Below, in pieces: positions 5,998-12,696 of a stretch of 14,612 bases of DNA. A program made the position numbers and the translations under genes. Under the pieces are notes generated by a model. That model was given only the letters and a program-made list of their open reading frames with translations. It searched no databases and had not been told where the DNA came from. How positions within the stretch are numbered: position 1 is the first letter of the stretch; the number at the start of each line of letters is the position of its first letter. The stretch is from NCBI GenBank assembly GCA_031254155.1, contig JAIRVA010000349.1:1-14612 (forward strand), in the 5' to 3' direction. The DNA is from Propionibacteriaceae bacterium (GTDB lineage Bacteria > Actinomycetota > Actinomycetes > Propionibacteriales > Propionibacteriaceae).

Positions 5998-7359
5998 ATG
6001 AAGTTCACAAAACCCCTGGCTCTCCTCGTGGGGCTGGGATTAGCGGCCTCGTTCGCGGGCTGCAGTGGGAACAATAGCAGCGGTGTGACCGCCACGGCCG
6101 GGTCGTCCTACAGCAGCACGGTCGACCAGGGTGCCGGGGCGAACGCGACCGCGTTCGAGTTCTGGACCTTCGTCGAGCTGCACGGCAAGTTCTACGAGAC
6201 GATGGCGGGCAAGTGGAACGCGCAGCATCCCGACAAGCAGGTCAAGATCAACGTCAACGTCATGCCGTACGACGACATGCACAACAAGCTCCAGCTGGCG
6301 CTCAACGCGGGCGAGGGCGTGCCGGACATCGTGGACATCGAGGTCGGCAAGTTCCCGAACTTCACCGCCGGCACCCCGCAGCTCATGGACCTGACCCAGG
6401 TCGCCGCGCCGTACGCGAAGGACATCGTCCCGGCGCGGATGAAGCTCTACCAGATGAACGGCAAGCAGTACGGTCTGCCGACGCACGTCGGCGCCATGCT
6501 CGCCTACTACAACACCGACCTGCTCACCGCCGCGGGCGTCGATTACACGACGATCAAGACGTGGGACGACTTCAAAGCGGCGGGCGCGAAGTACGTGGCC
6601 GCGACGGGCAAGCCGTTCTCGACCGCCGACACCTCGGCCATGTGGCAGATCTCGCTCCTGCTCGGCCAGAACGGCAGCGACTACCTGACCGCCGACGGCA
6701 AGCTGCAGGTCAACAACGACACGATGGCCAAGGGTTACCAGATGCTCAAAGACATGCAGGACGCGGGGGTCCTCAAGACCATCGACGGTGGCCAGCCGGA
6801 CACCGAGCAGGCGTACGGGCTCATCAACTCGGGCGAGTACGCGGCCGTTGTCATGCCGGAATGGTTCATGTCGCGCTACCCGGCGTACATGCCTGATCTG
6901 GCGGGCAAGGTCGCCATCGCCGCCCCGCCGGTCAACGCCGACGCGAAGTACAAGACGATCGGCCAGGGTGGTACGGGTACAGCGGTCCCGCTCAAGGGCA
7001 AGAACCCCGAGGCGGCGGCCGAGTTCCTGGCCTACGCCAAGCTCTCCGTCGACGGCGCCACCGAGATCTGGAATTCGCTCGGCTTCGACCCGACGAACAT
7101 GGCGCTCTGGAGCAACCAGGCGGTCACCCACGACCCGAACAACGCGTTCAACAAGTACTTCAAGAACAACGTGTTCGACGTACTCAACACGTTCAAGGAC
7201 AGCATCGGCTTCCTGCAGTCGCAGACCTTCCAGGCCATGCCGAACGTCAACAACGCGTTCGGGACGACGGTCCAGAACGAGATCTTCGAAAACGGCGCCG
7301 ACATCAAGGCGACGCTCGACCAGGCCCAGGCCGACCTCAAGAATGAGTTGGGCCAGTAA
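5998..7359 (+). CDS. ABC transporter solute-binding lipoprotein (family 1)
   Basis: 453 residues. MKFTKPLALLVGLGLAASFA followed by GC gives a lipoprotein signal peptide with the lipidated Cys at residue 22; the -3 residue is Phe, slightly off the usual Leu/Val/Ile. A Ser/Asn/Gly-rich linker follows. The mature domain has extracellular solute-binding family 1 features: FEFWTFVELHGKFYETMAGKW, VPDIVDIEVGKFPNF, YGLPTHVGAMLAYYNTDLL, a GKVAIAAPPV region and a GGTGTAVPLKGKNPEAAAEFL block. ATG 5998 has AAAGGA five bases upstream; the longer in-frame ORF from 5932 only runs into the end of permease 2. It should capture the oligosaccharide outside the membrane and hand it to the permeases; the arabino-oligosaccharide specificity is inferred from the operon. 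Confidence 0.94.
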   Translation: MKFTKPLALLVGLGLAASFAGCSGNNSSGVTATAGSSYSSTVDQGAGANATAFEFWTFVELHGKFYETMAGKWNAQHPDKQVKINVNVMPYDDMHNKLQLALNAGEGVPDIVDIEVGKFPNFTAGTPQLMDLTQVAAPYAKDIVPARMKLYQMNGKQYGLPTHVGAMLAYYNTDLLTAAGVDYTTIKTWDDFKAAGAKYVAATGKPFSTADTSAMWQISLLLGQNGSDYLTADGKLQVNNDTMAKGYQMLKDMQDAGVLKTIDGGQPDTEQAYGLINSGEYAAVVMPEWFMSRYPAYMPDLAGKVAIAAPPVNADAKYKTIGQGGTGTAVPLKGKNPEAAAEFLAYAKLSVDGATEIWNSLGFDPTNMALWSNQAVTHDPNNAFNKYFKNNVFDVLNTFKDSIGFLQSQTFQAMPNVNNAFGTTVQNEIFENGADIKATLDQAQADLKNELGQ

Positions 7360-7370
7360 ACTAACTACTG

Positions 7371-7403
7371 GGGGGAGCCGGGGGACAGGACCCCTGGCCC
7401 CCC
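7371..7403 (+). terminator. GC-rich intercistronic hairpin after the solute-binding protein gene
   Basis: GGGGGAGCCGGGG (7371-7383) and CCCCTGGCCCCCC (7391-7403) pair at 11 of 13 positions around a 7-base loop, beginning 12 bases after the stop codon. There is no T-tract. In CUT1 operons such hairpins often reduce read-through or protect the upstream mRNA, giving more binding protein than downstream enzyme; that role is inferred here. Confidence 0.5.
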
Positions 7404-7507
7404 TCTGACAAGGTAAGACAAGGGGCAAGGTGAGACAGAGAGCCTGGCCTCGTGTCCCCGCCTGGCTCGCCTACCTCGCTAACCTCATCGACTTAAGGAG
7501 ACTTCCC

Positions 7508-9019
7508 GTGACAAATGCCCACATCACCCTCGACCCGGCGTTCCGGGTCGCCCCGGTCAACCGTCGTACGTTCGGCTCGTTCGTCGAGCACCTCGGACGT
7601 AGCGTGTACACCGGGATCCACGAACCCACCCACCCGGGTGCCAACGCCCGCGGTTTCCGGACCGACGTCCTGGCCCTGGTCAAGGAACTGGGTGTGACGA
7701 CGGTACGCTACCCCGGCGGGAACTTCGTCTCGGGGTACCGCTGGGAGGATGGTGTCGGGCCGGTCGAGAAGCGGCCGCGGCGGCTCGACCTGGCCTGGCA
7801 TTCCACCGAGCCCAACTGGGTGGGCGTGGATGAGTTCATGGCGTGGGCGACCGAGGCCGGCGTGGAGCCGATGATGGCGGTCAACCTCGGGACGCGCGGG
7901 GTCCAGGAGGCGCTGGACCTTCTGGAGTACTGCAATGTGCCGGGGGGTACGGCGTGGTCCGATGCCCGCCGGGCGAACGGGGCGGAGTCGCCGTACAAAG
8001 TACGGATGTGGTGCCTCGGTAACGAGATGGACGGGCCGTGGCAGATCGGCGGGAAGACGGCCCACGAGTACGGGCGGCTGGCGTCCCAGACCGCCAAGGC
8101 GATGCGGATGATCGACCCGGAGTTGGAACTTGTCGTCTGCGGGTCGTCCCACTCTTCGATGCCGACCTTCGGCGAGTGGGAGCGGGAGGTCCTGGGGGCG
8201 GCGTACGAGGACATCGACTTCATCTCGGCCCACGCGTACTACCAGGCGCGCGACGGCGACCTGGCGAGCTTCCTCGCCAGCGGGGTCAACATGGACTATT
8301 TCATCGACTCCGTCGTGGCGACGTGCGACCACGTCAAGGCCGCCCGGAAGCTTGACAAGGACATTTACGTGTCCTTTGACGAGTGGAACGTGTGGTACCA
8401 GAGCGGCGAGGCGTCGAAAACGCCGACCGGGGACGACTGGCCGGTCGCGCCGCGCCTGCTCGAGGACCACTACAACGTGGCCGACGCGGTCGTCGTCGGC
8501 GGGCTGCTGATCTCGCTGCTGCGGCACTCGGACCGGGTCCGGTCGGCCTGCCTGGCGCAACTGGTTAACGTCATTGCTCCGATCATGACCGAGCCCGGCG
8601 GGCCGGCCTGGCGGCAGACGACCTTCCACCCCTTCGCGCTGACGGCCCGCTACGCGAAGGGCGAGGTCCTGAAGCTGGATGTCCGATCCGACCAGGTCGA
8701 GACACCGCAGTACGGCGGCGTGGCCGCGGTCGACGCGGTGGCGACGTACGATCCGGAGACGGGTGACCTGGCGCTGTTCATCATCAACCGGAACGCCCAG
8801 GCGGCGACCCAGGTCGAACTCGACCTCCGGTCACTGGGGGCTGTCCGGGTGACCGGGGCGACGGTGCTGGCGAACGACGACCACCGCTGGGCGGCCACGT
8901 CGGACGATCCCGACAGCGTCGTCCCCCACGACCTCACGACGATCCTCGCGGATGGTACGTTGAGCGCCGAGCTGCCGGCGGTCAGTTGGGCGATGGTACG
9001 GCTCGGCCGCGCGGCCTGA
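7508..9019 (+). CDS. GH51 alpha-L-arabinofuranosidase, cytoplasmic
   Basis: 503 residues, full GH51 length, with a catalytic TIM barrel and a C-terminal beta domain. It hydrolyses terminal alpha-L-arabinofuranosyl residues from arabino-oligosaccharides by a retaining mechanism. The acid/base is Glu173 in WCLGNEMDGPWQIG and the nucleophile is Glu292 in YVSFDEWNVWYQ. Other family blocks are FGSFVEHLGRSVYTGIHEP, VRYPGGNFVSGYRWEDGVGP, EPNWVGVDEFMAW and the late SWAMVRLG ending. There is no signal peptide, so it acts on imported substrate. The start is GTG 7508, supported by AAGGAG at 7495-7500 with seven bases between; the longer in-frame ATG at 7430 lacks such a site and adds 26 unrelated residues. 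It lies 148 bp after the binding-protein gene, beyond a strong hairpin but probably on the same transcript. Confidence 0.95.
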   Translation: MTNAHITLDPAFRVAPVNRRTFGSFVEHLGRSVYTGIHEPTHPGANARGFRTDVLALVKELGVTTVRYPGGNFVSGYRWEDGVGPVEKRPRRLDLAWHSTEPNWVGVDEFMAWATEAGVEPMMAVNLGTRGVQEALDLLEYCNVPGGTAWSDARRANGAESPYKVRMWCLGNEMDGPWQIGGKTAHEYGRLASQTAKAMRMIDPELELVVCGSSHSSMPTFGEWEREVLGAAYEDIDFISAHAYYQARDGDLASFLASGVNMDYFIDSVVATCDHVKAARKLDKDIYVSFDEWNVWYQSGEASKTPTGDDWPVAPRLLEDHYNVADAVVVGGLLISLLRHSDRVRSACLAQLVNVIAPIMTEPGGPAWRQTTFHPFALTARYAKGEVLKLDVRSDQVETPQYGGVAAVDAVATYDPETGDLALFIINRNAQAATQVELDLRSLGAVRVTGATVLANDDHRWAATSDDPDSVVPHDLTTILADGTLSAELPAVSWAMVRLGRAA

Positions 9020-9030
9020 CGGCCGTCGGC

Positions 9031-9079
9031 GGGACGCTTCCGTGTCGTGATCAGACGATTTTCGACACGTACGCGTCCC
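9031..9079. repeat. Inverted repeat between the GH51 and GH43 genes
   Basis: Arms 9031-9047 (GGGACGCTTCCGTGTCG) and 9063-9079 (CGACACGTACGCGTCCC) pair at 14 of 17 positions, as two 7-bp helices around a 3x3 internal loop, with a 15-base apical loop. It begins 12 bases after the GH51 stop. It could be an mRNA processing or attenuation hairpin; no T-tract follows. Confidence 0.6.
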
Positions 9080-9171
9080 GCGCGGGGTGGGCGCACGTAC
9101 TGCTGCGTCACCGGTCCCCGACGCCGGGGGCCAGTCTGACGTACTACTAAAGTCCGAAGTCAGGAGACACA

Positions 9172-10182
9172 ATGACCAACCTGGGACGACGGGGATCCCT
9201 CGTCAGCATCGCCCTCGCCACGGTGGTGGCGGTGGGGCTCGGCGGGGCGATGTACGTCAGCCGGCCGGTGTCGGCGTACCTGCCCGTACCCCAGGACACG
9301 GGCGTCCACGATCCCGCCCTCGTGCTCGACGCGGGCGGGGAACCGTGGCTGGTTTACGGTACGGGCAACGAGGCGCTGGGCGGCGCGCCCAGGATCCTGA
9401 AGTCGGGCGACGGCGGGGCGACGTGGGCGGTGAAGGGCGAGGCGTGGGCGGAGACACCGGCGTGGGTCCGACGGGCGGTTCCGGGGGTCAAGAACATCTG
9501 GGCACCGGCGGTGTACGAGCACGACGGGACGTGGTACCTCTTCTACGCCGCGTCGACCTTCGGCAAAAACCGGTCGGCCATCGGCGTGATGACGGCGACG
9601 ACGCCCGACCCGGATGACCCGGCGTACGGCTGGACCGACGGCGGCGAGGTCCTCGCGTCGACGGGGTCCGACCCGTACAACGCCATCGACCCGACCGTCA
9701 GCGAGGACGCGGCCGGGGTACCGTACCTGTTCTTCGGCTCCTTCTGGACGGGCATCTACGCGGTCCAACTGGAGTGGCCGACGGGTCACGTGGCACCGGG
9801 GGCCGCACCCCAACCCGTGGCCGCCCGGGATAGCCACTCGACCGCCATCGAGGCCCCGGCGGTCACCTACCACGGTGGGTACTATTACTTGTTCGTGTCC
9901 TGGGACTCCTGCTGCCAGGGTGTGAACTCGACGTACAACATCCGGGTCGGTCGCTCGACGTCCGTCCTCGGCCCGTACGTCGACCGTGACGGGGTGAAGA
10001 TGACGGCGGGTGGCGGTGCGTTGTGGCTAGAAACGGCGGGTTTCCGGATCGGACCGGGCGGCCAGTCCGTCGCGGGGGACTACCTGGCGTTCCACTACTA
10101 CCATGCGTTGTTGAACGGTGCCCCGGTCCTGGGGATCGTCCAACTGGCCTGGGCCGACGGCTGGCCGGTACCCCCAAGCTGA
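9172..10182 (+). CDS. GH43 endo-1,5-alpha-L-arabinanase, exported
   Basis: 336 residues with the five-bladed GH43 arabinanase signature. The inverting catalytic triad is visible: Asp47 in GVHDPAL (base), Asp173 in NAIDPTV (pKa modulator) and Glu227 in AIEAPAV (acid). Family blocks include KNIWAPAVYEHDGTWYLFYA, FFGSFWTGIY, YYYLFVSWDSCCQGVNSTY, IRVGRSTSVLGPY and the terminal LAWADGWP. The N-terminus (GRRGSLVSIALATVVAVGLG) is a signal peptide or signal anchor, possibly cut after VSA at residue 35, so the enzyme should act outside the cell on arabinan. AGGAG at 9162-9166 is five bases before the ATG. The usual His after GPG in this family is Gly (GPGGQSV, residues 294-300). It is the last gene of the operon and is 152 bp from the GH51 gene. 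Confidence 0.93.
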   Translation: MTNLGRRGSLVSIALATVVAVGLGGAMYVSRPVSAYLPVPQDTGVHDPALVLDAGGEPWLVYGTGNEALGGAPRILKSGDGGATWAVKGEAWAETPAWVRRAVPGVKNIWAPAVYEHDGTWYLFYAASTFGKNRSAIGVMTATTPDPDDPAYGWTDGGEVLASTGSDPYNAIDPTVSEDAAGVPYLFFGSFWTGIYAVQLEWPTGHVAPGAAPQPVAARDSHSTAIEAPAVTYHGGYYYLFVSWDSCCQGVNSTYNIRVGRSTSVLGPYVDRDGVKMTAGGGALWLETAGFRIGPGGQSVAGDYLAFHYYHALLNGAPVLGIVQLAWADGWPVPPS

Positions 10183-10207
10183 GTGGCCGGTCGCCCCACC
10201 TCCATCT

Positions 10208-10270
10208 CCGCGAAAGCATGAAAACGCGCCAAAATGGGCCGCCTGTCGCCGCGTATTCATGCTAACGCGG
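10208..10270. repeat. Imperfect 21-bp inverted repeat containing 22-bp repeat copy 2
   Basis: Left arm 10208-10228 and right arm 10250-10270 pair at 18 of 21 positions (core AGCATGAA against TTCATGCT) around a 21-base loop. The left arm is almost the whole of the 22-bp repeat (10209-10230) also found at 3773-3794. It lies 26 bases after the GH43 stop and could end the arabinan operon transcript, although no T-tract is present. Copy 1 has no matching right arm. Confidence 0.7.
10209..10230. repeat. 22-bp dispersed direct repeat, copy 2
   Basis: Identical over 22 bases to 3773-3794 (begins CGCGAAAGCATGAAAACG), same orientation, 6.4 kb apart. Together the two copies bracket the arabinan operon and its promoter. 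Confidence 0.8.
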
Positions 10271-10307
10271 AACGGAACGGGCGGAACAGTCCCTTCCCTA
10301 CATCCGG

Positions 10308-10313
10308 TAGTCT
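10308..10313 (+). promoter_or_regulatory. Candidate -10 for the histidine phosphatase (leaderless)
   Basis: TAGTCT fits TANNNT and ends six bases before ATG 10320, so transcription could start at the start codon. No Shine-Dalgarno is visible upstream of this ATG, which supports a leaderless mRNA; no -35 is convincing. Confidence 0.4.
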
Positions 10314-10319
10314 CGTCTC

Positions 10320-10880
10320 ATGACTCAGCTCACCATTGTCCGCCACGGGGAGACGGAGTGGAGCCGGAATGGCCGCTACACCTCGATCACCGATCTTGAG
10401 CTCACTGACAAGGGCAAAGAGGAGGCGCGGCGCCTCGGCCAGCGCCTCGACCCCGCCGAGTACGGGATCCAGCTGACCTCGCCCCGGACCCGCGCCCGTA
10501 CCACCGCCGCGCTCGCCGGTTTCACCGCCGCCGAGGTCGACCCGGACTTGGCCGAGTGGTTCTACGGCGACTTCGAGGGCCGGACGACGGCGCAGATCCT
10601 TGGGGTCGACCCGAGCTGGCGGATCTGGACTTCGCACGTCCCCGGCGGCGAGCAGTCCGCCGACGTGATCGCCCGCCTGACCCGGGTGGTCAACCGCATC
10701 CGCTTTTCCGGGGTTGACAAGGCCATCTGCTTCGCCCACGGCCACGCCCTCCGGACCCTCGCCCTCTGCTGGATCGGCCTGGATGTCGCGTACGGTGGTG
10801 CCTTCCCGCTCCGCACCGGCGGGGTGTCCATCCTGGGGTACGAGAAGCAGACCCCGGCGATCCTGACCTGGAACAGTTGA
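10320..10880 (+). CDS. Histidine phosphatase family protein (phosphoglycerate mutase-like)
   Basis: 186 residues, a compact branch-1 histidine phosphatase, presumably cytoplasmic. VRHGETEW (residues 7-14) carries the nucleophile His9 with Arg8. SPRTRARTTA (54-63) supplies the second phosphate-pocket arginine. LAEWFYGDFEGRT has the proton-donor Glu79, and FAHGHALR (138-145) has the second catalytic His140. Family members dephosphorylate small metabolites or act as mutases; the substrate cannot be read from sequence. The start is fixed by the RHG motif being right at the N-terminus. It follows the arabinan operon hairpin by about 50 bp and precedes the pit gene; it appears to be its own transcription unit. 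Confidence 0.92.
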   Translation: MTQLTIVRHGETEWSRNGRYTSITDLELTDKGKEEARRLGQRLDPAEYGIQLTSPRTRARTTAALAGFTAAEVDPDLAEWFYGDFEGRTTAQILGVDPSWRIWTSHVPGGEQSADVIARLTRVVNRIRFSGVDKAICFAHGHALRTLALCWIGLDVAYGGAFPLRTGGVSILGYEKQTPAILTWNS

Positions 10881-10909
10881 GGGAACCACGCGACTGATAC
10901 CGGGAAAAT

Positions 10910-10931
10910 GTTCACCTGCCGTTAACCTGCC
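10910..10931 (+). promoter_or_regulatory. PHO-box-like direct repeat upstream of pit
   Basis: Two adjacent 11-base units, GTTCACCTGCC (10910-10920) and GTTAACCTGCC (10921-10931), differ at one position. Length, tandem arrangement and GTTCACC core match the direct-repeat units of actinobacterial (Streptomyces) PhoP boxes. The pair covers the -35 region of the candidate promoter below, the usual place for PhoP activation. Confidence 0.68.
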
Positions 10932-10937
10932 ATTCGG

Positions 10938-10943
10938 TAAGAT
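10938..10943 (+). promoter_or_regulatory. Candidate -10 for pit
   Basis: TAAGAT is 4 of 6 to TATAAT, with the key T, A and final T present. Transcription would start near 10949-10951. The -35 is poor, consistent with an activator-dependent promoter using the PHO-box-like repeat just upstream. Confidence 0.5.
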
Positions 10944-10950
10944 TGCCACC

Positions 10951-10992
10951 GTGATGACAGTCCCCGTCCGCAAGGGCAGCAATGTCCATTGA
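10951..10992 (+). other. Possible leaderless upstream ORF overlapping the pit start
   Basis: GTG at 10951, at or next to the predicted transcription start, is followed directly by ATG 10954 and a frame of 13 sense codons (MMTVPVRKGSNVH from the GTG) ending at TGA 10990-10992. It runs past the pit start (ATG 10982) in a different frame and overlaps it by 11 bases. It could couple or gate pit translation. It is too short to judge by composition. Confidence 0.25.
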
Positions 10993-12391
10993 GTTCATGG
11001 TTCTCATCGTCGTACTCACGGCGCTCGTCTTTGATTTCACCAACGGCTTCCACGACGCCGCGAACGCGATGGCGACCTCCGTGGCCACGGGCGCGTTCAA
11101 GCCCCGTGTGGCCGTCCTGTGTGCCGCCATCATGAACCTGGTCGGTGCGTTCCTGTCGACCGAGGTGGCCCACACGATCTCCTCGGGTATCGTGGACGAC
11201 TCGCTCGTCACGCCGGAAACCGTTTTCGCCGCCCTCGTCGGGGCGATCCTCTGGAACCTGTTGACCTGGCTGTTCGGCCTGCCGTCGTCGTCCTCGCACG
11301 CCATCTTCGGCGCCCTCATCGGCGCGGTGCTCTACCAGGCCGGCGTCCAGGGCGTCCACTTCTCGACGGTCGTCTCCAAGATCCTCCTCCCGGCGCTGGT
11401 GGCACCGCTGGTCGCGGGCCTCGCCTCGTACCTCTCCACCAAGATCGCCTACCACGGCGAGCACAACGCGCCCAAGGGGGCCAAGAAGCGGTACCGGATG
11501 GCGCAGCGCGTGTCCTCGCTGCTGGTCGCGCTGGCTCACGGTACGTCGGACGGCCAGAAGACGATGGGTATCATCACGTTGGTGCTGGTCGCGGGCACAT
11601 TGCAGCTGGGCGACGCCGGTATCGCGACGCCGTGGTGGGGCCAGGCCCCCGGCTCGTCGCCCCACTGGTGGGTCATCCTCGCCGCCGGCAGCGCGATCGC
11701 GCTCGGGACGTACTCCGGCGGTTGGCGCATCATGCGGACGATGGGCAAGGGCATGGCCGACATCGAGTCGCCCCAGGGTTTCGCGGCGGAGACTTCCGCG
11801 ATGGCCGCCATTCTCGCGTCCTCCCACCTCGGTTTTGGCTTGTCAACGACGCACGTGGTGTCGGGTGCGGTGATGGGTACGGGCCTCGCTCGTACCCCCG
11901 GCGAAGTACGGTGGGGTACGGCCGGCCGGATGATGATCGCGTGGCTGCTCACCCTGCCCGCCGCCGGACTCGTCGGCGCGGCCGCCGCGTGGCTCGCCCA
12001 CCAGGGGGCGTGGGGCTTCGGCACCGTCATCGCGATCCTGGTCATCGCCGCGGCGGCGATCAAGATCGCGGCCTCCCGCAACCACGTCTCGGCGACCAAC
12101 GTCAACGAGACTCACGAGGTGAAGGTGCTGGCCAAGACCCGCGAGGGGGCGAAGACCCTGGCCAAGGCCGTGATCGCGGGCGACACCCACCCGATCCAGA
12201 ACCCGCTGCTGCCGCCGCTCGCGCACAAGCTCGAGGGGCACCCGATGGAGGCCACCCCGCTGCGGCTCACCCGCCTCAAGCGTCTCAAGAAGACGCGCAT
12301 CAAGTCCCGGCGTCAGGAGACTCGCAAGGGTGGCCACCGCCGCAAGAAGCGGGGTCCCGGCAGCCACATCCCGGGGGGTAGTAATGCCTAG
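10982..12391 (+). CDS. pit: PiT-family inorganic phosphate transporter
   Basis: 469 residues. PiT/PHO4 proteins carry phosphate, or its neutral metal complex, into the cell with protons or sodium. Both halves of the duplicated signature are visible: DFTNGFHDAANAMATS (about 18-33) with GLPSSSSHAIFG (99-110) in the first half, and LAHGTSDGQKTMG (184-196) with FGLSTTHVVSGAVMGTG in the second. About ten hydrophobic segments extend to residue ~360. The last ~75 residues form a long, very basic cytoplasmic tail (RLTRLKRLKKTRIKSRRQ and following). AAGGG at 10972-10976 lies five bases before ATG 10982. The PHO-box-like repeat upstream suggests induction on phosphate limitation. The stop overlaps the next gene's start by eight bases. 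Confidence 0.94.
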   Translation: MSIEFMVLIVVLTALVFDFTNGFHDAANAMATSVATGAFKPRVAVLCAAIMNLVGAFLSTEVAHTISSGIVDDSLVTPETVFAALVGAILWNLLTWLFGLPSSSSHAIFGALIGAVLYQAGVQGVHFSTVVSKILLPALVAPLVAGLASYLSTKIAYHGEHNAPKGAKKRYRMAQRVSSLLVALAHGTSDGQKTMGIITLVLVAGTLQLGDAGIATPWWGQAPGSSPHWWVILAAGSAIALGTYSGGWRIMRTMGKGMADIESPQGFAAETSAMAAILASSHLGFGLSTTHVVSGAVMGTGLARTPGEVRWGTAGRMMIAWLLTLPAAGLVGAAAAWLAHQGAWGFGTVIAILVIAAAAIKIAASRNHVSATNVNETHEVKVLAKTREGAKTLAKAVIAGDTHPIQNPLLPPLAHKLEGHPMEATPLRLTRLKRLKKTRIKSRRQETRKGGHRRKKRGPGSHIPGGSNA

Positions 12392-12629
12392 AGCAATACC
12401 TGGCCTCGTCGTGGCGATCAACTGGTCGGCCCTCGGCCAGGTCGCCGTCGTCACCGTGGTGGTCGCCGTCATCATCGCCGCGCTCATGAGCCTCAGCAAC
12501 TGGTGCCTGACCCCGGCCGAAGGTGCGACCGTGACGACCCCCCGGAAGGCCGTCGGCTACGCCCTCATGGGCGTCATGGCCCTCATCGTCCTGGGCGGGT
12601 TGTACCTGATGATCCCGTACTTCCACTGA
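12384..12629 (+). CDS. Small two-TM membrane protein coupled to pit
   Basis: 81 residues with two predicted membrane helices: about residues 15-36 (ALGQVAVVTVVVAVIIAALMSL) and about 57-77 (AVGYALMGVMALIVLGGLYLMI), ending IPYFH. ATG 12384 overlaps the pit stop (TAG 12389-12391) by eight bases, with a G-run at 12373-12378 upstream, so translation is probably coupled to pit. Mycobacteria and other actinobacteria have a similarly small membrane protein next to pitA (recalled, for example Rv0544c beside Rv0545c), which suggests a partner or regulatory subunit of the transporter. No domain with known function is recognisable. A longer in-frame start at 12330 would lie deep inside pit and is rejected. 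Confidence 0.82.
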   Translation: MPRAIPGLVVAINWSALGQVAVVTVVVAVIIAALMSLSNWCLTPAEGATVTTPRKAVGYALMGVMALIVLGGLYLMIPYFH

Positions 12630-12646
12630 CCGGGGCGGCGGGTACT

Positions 12647-12670
12647 CCGCAGATAAGGCGTGATTTGCGG
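12647..12670. terminator. Candidate hairpin in the convergent pit / AlbA_2 gap
   Basis: CCGCAGAT (12647-12654) and ATTTGCGG (12663-12670) pair at 7 of 8 positions around an 8-base loop, in the 67-bp gap between convergent genes. It may terminate transcription from either side; there is no clear T-tract. Confidence 0.35.
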
Positions 12671-12696
12671 TCATTATCCCGCGAAAGTACGCCCGA

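Noticed and set aside
4917..7428. Long minus-strand ORFs (392 and 462 codons) opposite the transporter genes
   Set aside because: They are antisense shadows of GC-rich genes: rich in Arg, Asp, Glu and Val, without family motifs, and lying over genes with clear motifs and ribosome binding sites.
7493..8629. Minus-strand 378-codon ORF opposite the GH51 gene
   Set aside because: Shadow of the GH51 frame; the sense strand contains both catalytic glutamates and all family blocks.
11119..12381. Plus-strand 420-codon ORF inside pit
   Set aside because: Arg/Pro/Gly-rich out-of-frame reading of a gene with an unmistakable PiT signature.
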